DNA of 25,208 bases, from positions 1 to 25,208 of the forward strand of contig CAYJLW010000059.1 in the NCBI GenBank assembly GCA_964370965.1. Direction: 5' to 3'. The DNA is from CAYJLW01 sp964370965 (GTDB lineage Bacteria; Actinomycetota; Acidimicrobiia; UBA2766). Within the stretch, counting starts at the first letter, position 1; the number at the start of each line of letters is the position of its first letter. This document shows positions 22,234 to 25,208 of this stretch, in pieces. The position numbers were made by a program, and so were the translations under genes. The notes beneath the pieces are model-generated. The model saw only the letters and a list, made by a program, of their open reading frames with translations, was not told the DNA's origin and ran no database searches.

Positions 22234-22350
22234 AGCGTCATCCTTTGAGGCATCGTGCCTCGAAGCCCTCTTCGACGTCGTCTGAGATCCTCTCGTAGCC
22301 GCCGCTCGCAACCTCTCGGGCGACCGGCCACGCCCTACTCGTCCAGGGGC

Positions 22351-22398
22351 ATCCTAGCGGGGGGTTTCGCGTCCCATCCTTCCGTCGCGGGAACGGAA
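22351..22398 (-). promoter_or_regulatory. Possible promoter and operator of the regulator gene
   Basis: On the minus strand TAGGAT (22356-22351) is a good actinobacterial -10 hexamer, but no TTGACA-like -35 precedes it. In its place upstream is an inverted repeat TTCCGT-N7-ACGGAA (22380-22398), suggesting a regulated or activator-dependent promoter. The rest of 22234-22565 shows no gene. Confidence 0.4.
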
Positions 22399-22520
22399 TC
22401 CGCAGGCCCGTCCCGCATCCGGGCGTTCCCCGGAGAGCGTGGTGACAGCCTCGCCTCGGTCTCTGCGTCACAGGGCGACCTGCGACACGACTGCGTCGTG
22501 CGCTCCATCGGCACCCCTCG

Positions 22521-22536
22521 GCTCCGCCGGCGGAGC
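22521..22536 (-). terminator. GC hairpin downstream of hypE
   Basis: GCTCCGCCGGCGGAGC is a perfect palindrome 30 nt after the hypE stop; as RNA it gives a 6-bp stem with a CCGG loop. No U-tract follows, so it is at best an imperfect terminator closing the hyp operon. Confidence 0.35.
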
Positions 22537-22565
22537 GGGGGAAGACCTCCGTCGGCACCCTGGGC

Positions 22566-23651
22566 TCAGCAGATCCTGGGGAGGAGGTCGCCGGCGGGCA
22601 TGTCCACCAGGCGGGTACCGCCGAAGCTCGTCTCCAGGGCCACCGCCCCCCGGGGCTCGGCGACGACCTCGCCGATCTCGCAGGCACCCGCCCCGGCGGG
22701 GCGGGCCCGCAGGGCCGCGAGGGCGTCGCGCACCGACTCCTCGGGGACGACGGCGACGACGTTCCCCTCATTCGCCACGTACAGGGGATCGATGCCGAGC
22801 AGCTCGCAGACCGCCCGGACGGCCGGGCGCACCGGCAAGGCCGCCTCGTCGAGGACGACGCCCAGACCCGCAGACGCGGCCAGCTCGCAACAGACCGTCC
22901 CGACGCCGCCCCGGGTGGCGTCGCGCAGCCAGCGCGTCGCCGGGACCGCTTCCAGGAGGTCGCCGACGAGGTCGTGGAGGGGAGCGCAGTCCGACGTCAC
23001 GTCCGCTTCGAGCCCCAGGTCTCCCCGGGCGACCATGACGGCGACGCCGTGGTCGCCCATGGGACCGGACACGAGCACACGGTCACCGGGAACGACCAGC
23101 TCGACGCCGAGGCGCGTCCCCGCTGGGACGACACCGATACCCGAGGTGGTCACGTAGAGCCCGTCGGCAGCGCCGCGCTCGACGACCTTCGTGTCCCCGG
23201 CAACGATCTCGACGCCCGCCGCGGCCGCCGTCTCGGCCACGTCCGCCGCCACCCCCCGCAACTCGTCCATGCCCAACCCCTCCTCGAGGACGTACGCTAT
23301 CGACAGCCACCGCGCCCGGGCGCCCATCACGGCGAGGTCGTTGACCGTGCCGCACACCGCCAGGGTGCCGATCGAGCCGCCGGGGAAACGCCGCGGGCGC
23401 ACGACGAAGGCGTCGTGGGTGAAGGCGAGGCGGGCCCCTCCGGCGACATCCAGAAGCGCGGCGTCCTCCAAGCCCCGCAACGACCCGCCCCCATAGGCAT
23501 CGAGGAAGACCGACTCGACGAGGCCGGCCGTCGCCTTCCCGCCTGCGCCGTGCGCTGTCGTCACCACGTCACCGAGCAGCCGGTGGTGCCCGGTCCTCGG
23601 CAGCGTGAACCCCGCCGCGTCCTCCGCTCCCCGAGGACCTCCTCCTCTCAC
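22566..23651 (-). CDS. hypE: HypE, hydrogenase maturation (carbamoyl dehydratase)
   Basis: HypE dehydrates the carbamoyl group placed on its C-terminal cysteine to a thiocyanate and passes cyanide to the HypC-HypD complex for the [NiFe]-hydrogenase active site. The fold belongs to the PurM/AIRS family. Visible marks: AHGAGGKA near the N-terminus, AVCGTVNDLAVMGA, VAGDTKVV, GPMGDHGVAVM, LRDATRGGVG, ANEGNVVAVV, and the essential terminal PRIC with Cys as last residue. The GTG at 23651 overlaps the hypD stop as GTGA and gives 361 residues. It leaves about 30 residues before the usual start of homology; a GTG at 23567 is the alternative. Longer upstream extensions only read hypD in another frame. 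Confidence 0.95.
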   Translation of the reverse strand: MRGGGPRGAEDAAGFTLPRTGHHRLLGDVVTTAHGAGGKATAGLVESVFLDAYGGGSLRGLEDAALLDVAGGARLAFTHDAFVVRPRRFPGGSIGTLAVCGTVNDLAVMGARARWLSIAYVLEEGLGMDELRGVAADVAETAAAAGVEIVAGDTKVVERGAADGLYVTTSGIGVVPAGTRLGVELVVPGDRVLVSGPMGDHGVAVMVARGDLGLEADVTSDCAPLHDLVGDLLEAVPATRWLRDATRGGVGTVCCELAASAGLGVVLDEAALPVRPAVRAVCELLGIDPLYVANEGNVVAVVPEESVRDALAALRARPAGAGACEIGEVVAEPRGAVALETSFGGTRLVDMPAGDLLPRIC

Positions 23652-24793
23652 CGGGCCACCCTGGGACCGCCATAGCGCCGCCCGCGCCCGGGAATCTGCA
23701 AACGCCCGTACAGGTAGTGCGCCGCGCAGGCACCCTCCGCGGACACCATGCACGTGCCGACAGGGTGCTCGGGCGTGCAGGCCGTCCCGAAGACCCCGCA
23801 TTCCCAAGGCTTCCTCGCTCCCCGCAGGATCTCCCCGCAGCGGCACGCCTTCGGATCCGGGACGCGCCGGCCGGCCAGGGTGAAACGCTCCTCGGCATCG
23901 AGAGCGGCGAACTCGGGCCGCAGCTTGTACCCGCTGTGGGGGATCCAACCCATGCCCCGCCACTCGAAGGTCGCCCGCGGCTCGAAGACCCGCTCCAGGA
24001 CGGCGAGGGCCTGGGGGTTGCCCTCGTCGCTGACGGCCCGCCGGTACTGGTTCTCGACCTCGCAGCGCCCCTCGGCGACCTGCGCCAGGATCATGACGAG
24101 GGCCTCCAGGATGTCGAGGGCCTCAAAGCCCGCAACCACGACCGGCTTCGCGTAGTCCGCCGGCACATACCAGTGCCCGCGGCGGCCGACAACCGTGCTC
24201 ACGTGGCCCGGGCCGAGGAAGGCGTCGATCCGGGAGTCCTCGGACTCGAGGAGCCAGCGCACCGCCGGCTCGAGGAGCACAAGGTTGGAGAACACCGAGA
24301 AGTTGGCGAGGCCGCGGGCCTGGGCCTGGATGACGGCGACGGCCGTCGGCGGCCCGGTCGTCTCGAACCCGACGGCGCAGAGCACCACCTCGCGCCCCGT
24401 CTCCGCCTGGGCCACGTCGAGAGCGTCGAGCGGGGAGTAGACGACGCGCACGTCAGCCCCGCGGGCCCGGGCCGTCAACAGCGAACCGTTCGTCCCCGGC
24501 ACCCGCGCCACGTCCCCGTAGGTACACAGGACGACCTCGTGGTCGGCGGCCAGGGAGCAGGCGTCGTCGATCCGCCCGGTGGGCAGGACGCAGACGGGAC
24601 AGCCCGGCCCGTGGAGCATCTCCACGTTCCCCGGCAGCAGGCCGTGCAGGCCGCTCCGGTAGATCGCGTGGGTGTGCCCGCCGCACATCTCCATGATCCG
24701 GACATGCCCGCCGATGCCGTCCGCCAGTTCGTGCAAGCGGGTGGCGAGCGGGCGGGCCGCCTCGGGAAGCCGGTCGGTGTCGGGGCGGCTCAC
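23648..24793 (-). CDS. hypD: HypD, hydrogenase maturation Fe-S scaffold
   Basis: HypD is a [4Fe-4S] protein that, with HypC, assembles the Fe(CN)2CO group. The conserved catalytic region is present: EMCGGHTH (Cys37), GPGCPVC (Cys65 and Cys68), CTYGDVARVPG, AVGFETTGP, FLGPGHVSTV, and a C-terminal cluster-binding region with several cysteines (CRCGEIL, ECGVFGTAC, GTCMVS, EGACAAHY). At 381 residues the length is normal. The GTG at 24793 overlaps the hypC stop (GTGA), so translation is probably coupled to hypC. The hypE junction has the same overlap. Confidence 0.97.
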   Translation of the reverse strand: MSRPDTDRLPEAARPLATRLHELADGIGGHVRIMEMCGGHTHAIYRSGLHGLLPGNVEMLHGPGCPVCVLPTGRIDDACSLAADHEVVLCTYGDVARVPGTNGSLLTARARGADVRVVYSPLDALDVAQAETGREVVLCAVGFETTGPPTAVAVIQAQARGLANFSVFSNLVLLEPAVRWLLESEDSRIDAFLGPGHVSTVVGRRGHWYVPADYAKPVVVAGFEALDILEALVMILAQVAEGRCEVENQYRRAVSDEGNPQALAVLERVFEPRATFEWRGMGWIPHSGYKLRPEFAALDAEERFTLAGRRVPDPKACRCGEILRGARKPWECGVFGTACTPEHPVGTCMVSAEGACAAHYLYGRLQIPGRGRRYGGPRVAR

Positions 24794-25044
24794 CTTGGCG
24801 CGCCGCCTCCGTCCGCTGCGGCACCGGCCACTGCCTCGAGGAGGGCCAGGGTCTCGCGCGCATCCTCGGCCTCCACACGGCAGAGGGCGAAACCCACGTG
24901 AACAAGCACCCAGTCCCCCACGCCGACCTCACCCTCGACGAGCATCGTCGAGATCTCCCGCAGCACTCCCCCGGCGTCGACGACGGCGGAGGCGACCTCG
25001 GCATCGAGGACACGAACCACGCGACAAGGGACGCCCAGGCACAC
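24790..25044 (-). CDS. hypC: HypC, hydrogenase maturation chaperone
   Basis: This is a small chaperone that carries the Fe(CN)2CO intermediate to the hydrogenase large subunit. The functional N-terminus is Met-Cys, and only the GTG at 25044 gives it: M-C-L-G-V-P. An in-frame TTG two codons upstream would bury the essential Cys2. GAGGGG lies 7 nt before the GTG, supporting this choice. HVGFALCRVEAEDARETLALLE is the family's central/C-terminal signature. It has 84 residues, normal for HypC. First gene of the visible hypC-hypD-hypE operon; hypA, hypB and hypF are not in the window. Confidence 0.95.
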   Translation of the reverse strand: MCLGVPCRVVRVLDAEVASAVVDAGGVLREISTMLVEGEVGVGDWVLVHVGFALCRVEAEDARETLALLEAVAGAAADGGGAPR

Positions 25045-25080
25045 GAACAATCCCCTCTTCCAACGGGCGCTGGCGCGGTC

Positions 25081-25086
25081 AGTGTA
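25081..25086 (-). promoter_or_regulatory. Possible -10 of the hypC-hypD-hypE operon
   Basis: On the minus strand GGTACACT contains TACACT, a fair -10 hexamer about 36 nt upstream of the hypC GTG. No recognisable -35 is found 16-18 nt further upstream, so this is only a candidate. Confidence 0.35.
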
Positions 25087-25105
25087 CCGGCGCGTTCCCG
25101 CGACC

Positions 25106-25131
25106 GCCCCCGGGACGCGGGACCCGGGGGC
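25106..25131. other. Strong GC hairpin upstream of hypC
   Basis: GCCCCCGGG and CCCGGGGGC form a perfect 9-bp stem around an 8-nt loop. It lies just upstream of the candidate hypC -10. It could end transcription of a gene beyond the contig edge or be a regulatory site. No U-tract is present on either side. Confidence 0.4.
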
Positions 25132-25170
25132 GAAGAGCCCGACCTCCAGGAGCGTGGGTCGGAACCGGGT

Positions 25171-25208
25171 CCTCCCACCGAAGTGGGGGGGGGGGGGGGG
25201 GGGGGGGG
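25171..25208. repeat. Hairpin and poly-G contig end
   Basis: CCTCCCAC, loop CGAA, GTGGGGGG form an 8-bp stem (one G-T pair), and the sequence then runs out as pure G. Read outward, this end (CCACCGAAGTGGGGG) matches the other contig end (CCACCCGAAGTGGGGG). It is likely an assembly or sequencing break at a repeated hairpin motif. Confidence 0.6.

Noticed and set aside
23652..23963. HypE extended upstream to 23963
   Set aside because: The extension only reads hypD in another frame and has no HypE homology. The GTGA overlap at 23651 is the sensible start.

Overview
The window is a high-GC (roughly 70%) bacterial contig in which every supported gene lies on the minus strand. RNase Y next to SpoVS, an actinobacterial SARP-type regulator, GTG/TTG starts and Excalibur-like calcium motifs suggest an Actinomycetota genome, possibly Acidimicrobiia. 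This placement is an inference. Both ends run into homopolymer C/G next to a small TTCG-loop hairpin, and one 100-N scaffold gap lies at 17933-18032, so this is a draft or metagenome assembly.

In transcription order (right to left): (1) 25044-22566 holds hypC-hypD-hypE, the late part of the [NiFe]-hydrogenase Fe(CN)2CO maturation pathway. Both junctions are 4-nt GTGA overlaps. No hydrogenase structural gene is visible. (2) 22233-20305 encodes a 642-residue regulator with a long helical-repeat N-terminus and a SARP-like winged-helix/BTAD module at the C-terminus. (3) 20141-4442 is one giant gene, interrupted only by the scaffold gap, for a secreted protein of about 5,300 residues. It is built from a signal peptide, a Cys-rich head, about 130-residue PKD-like repeats of two types, a unique partly helical centre, 19 repeats carrying a W-x-P-C / G-x-P-D-G signature, one classical PKD domain and a C-terminal Excalibur-like module. 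(4) 4366-2555 encodes a secreted seven-repeat FG-GAP (integrin-alpha-like) beta-propeller that ends in the same C-terminal module, about 60% identical by eye. (5) 2184-634 is rny, with a sigma70-like promoter and a leader of about 190 nt. (6) 449-66 is spoVS.

The accessory core is the block regulator - giant repeat protein - propeller protein. The two secreted proteins share an unrecognised C-terminal module, are 75 nt apart and sit behind a DNA-binding regulator. An 8-mer, ATGACGCC, recurs in the intergenic regions of this block. I infer a cell-surface, possibly calcium-dependent adhesion or matrix system, with the shared module as a candidate sorting or anchoring tag. No LPXTG signal or C-terminal membrane segment is visible in either protein.

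Flanking housekeeping genes (hyp; rny-spoVS) are ordinary in sequence. No tRNA, rRNA, CRISPR array, IS element or phage gene was seen.
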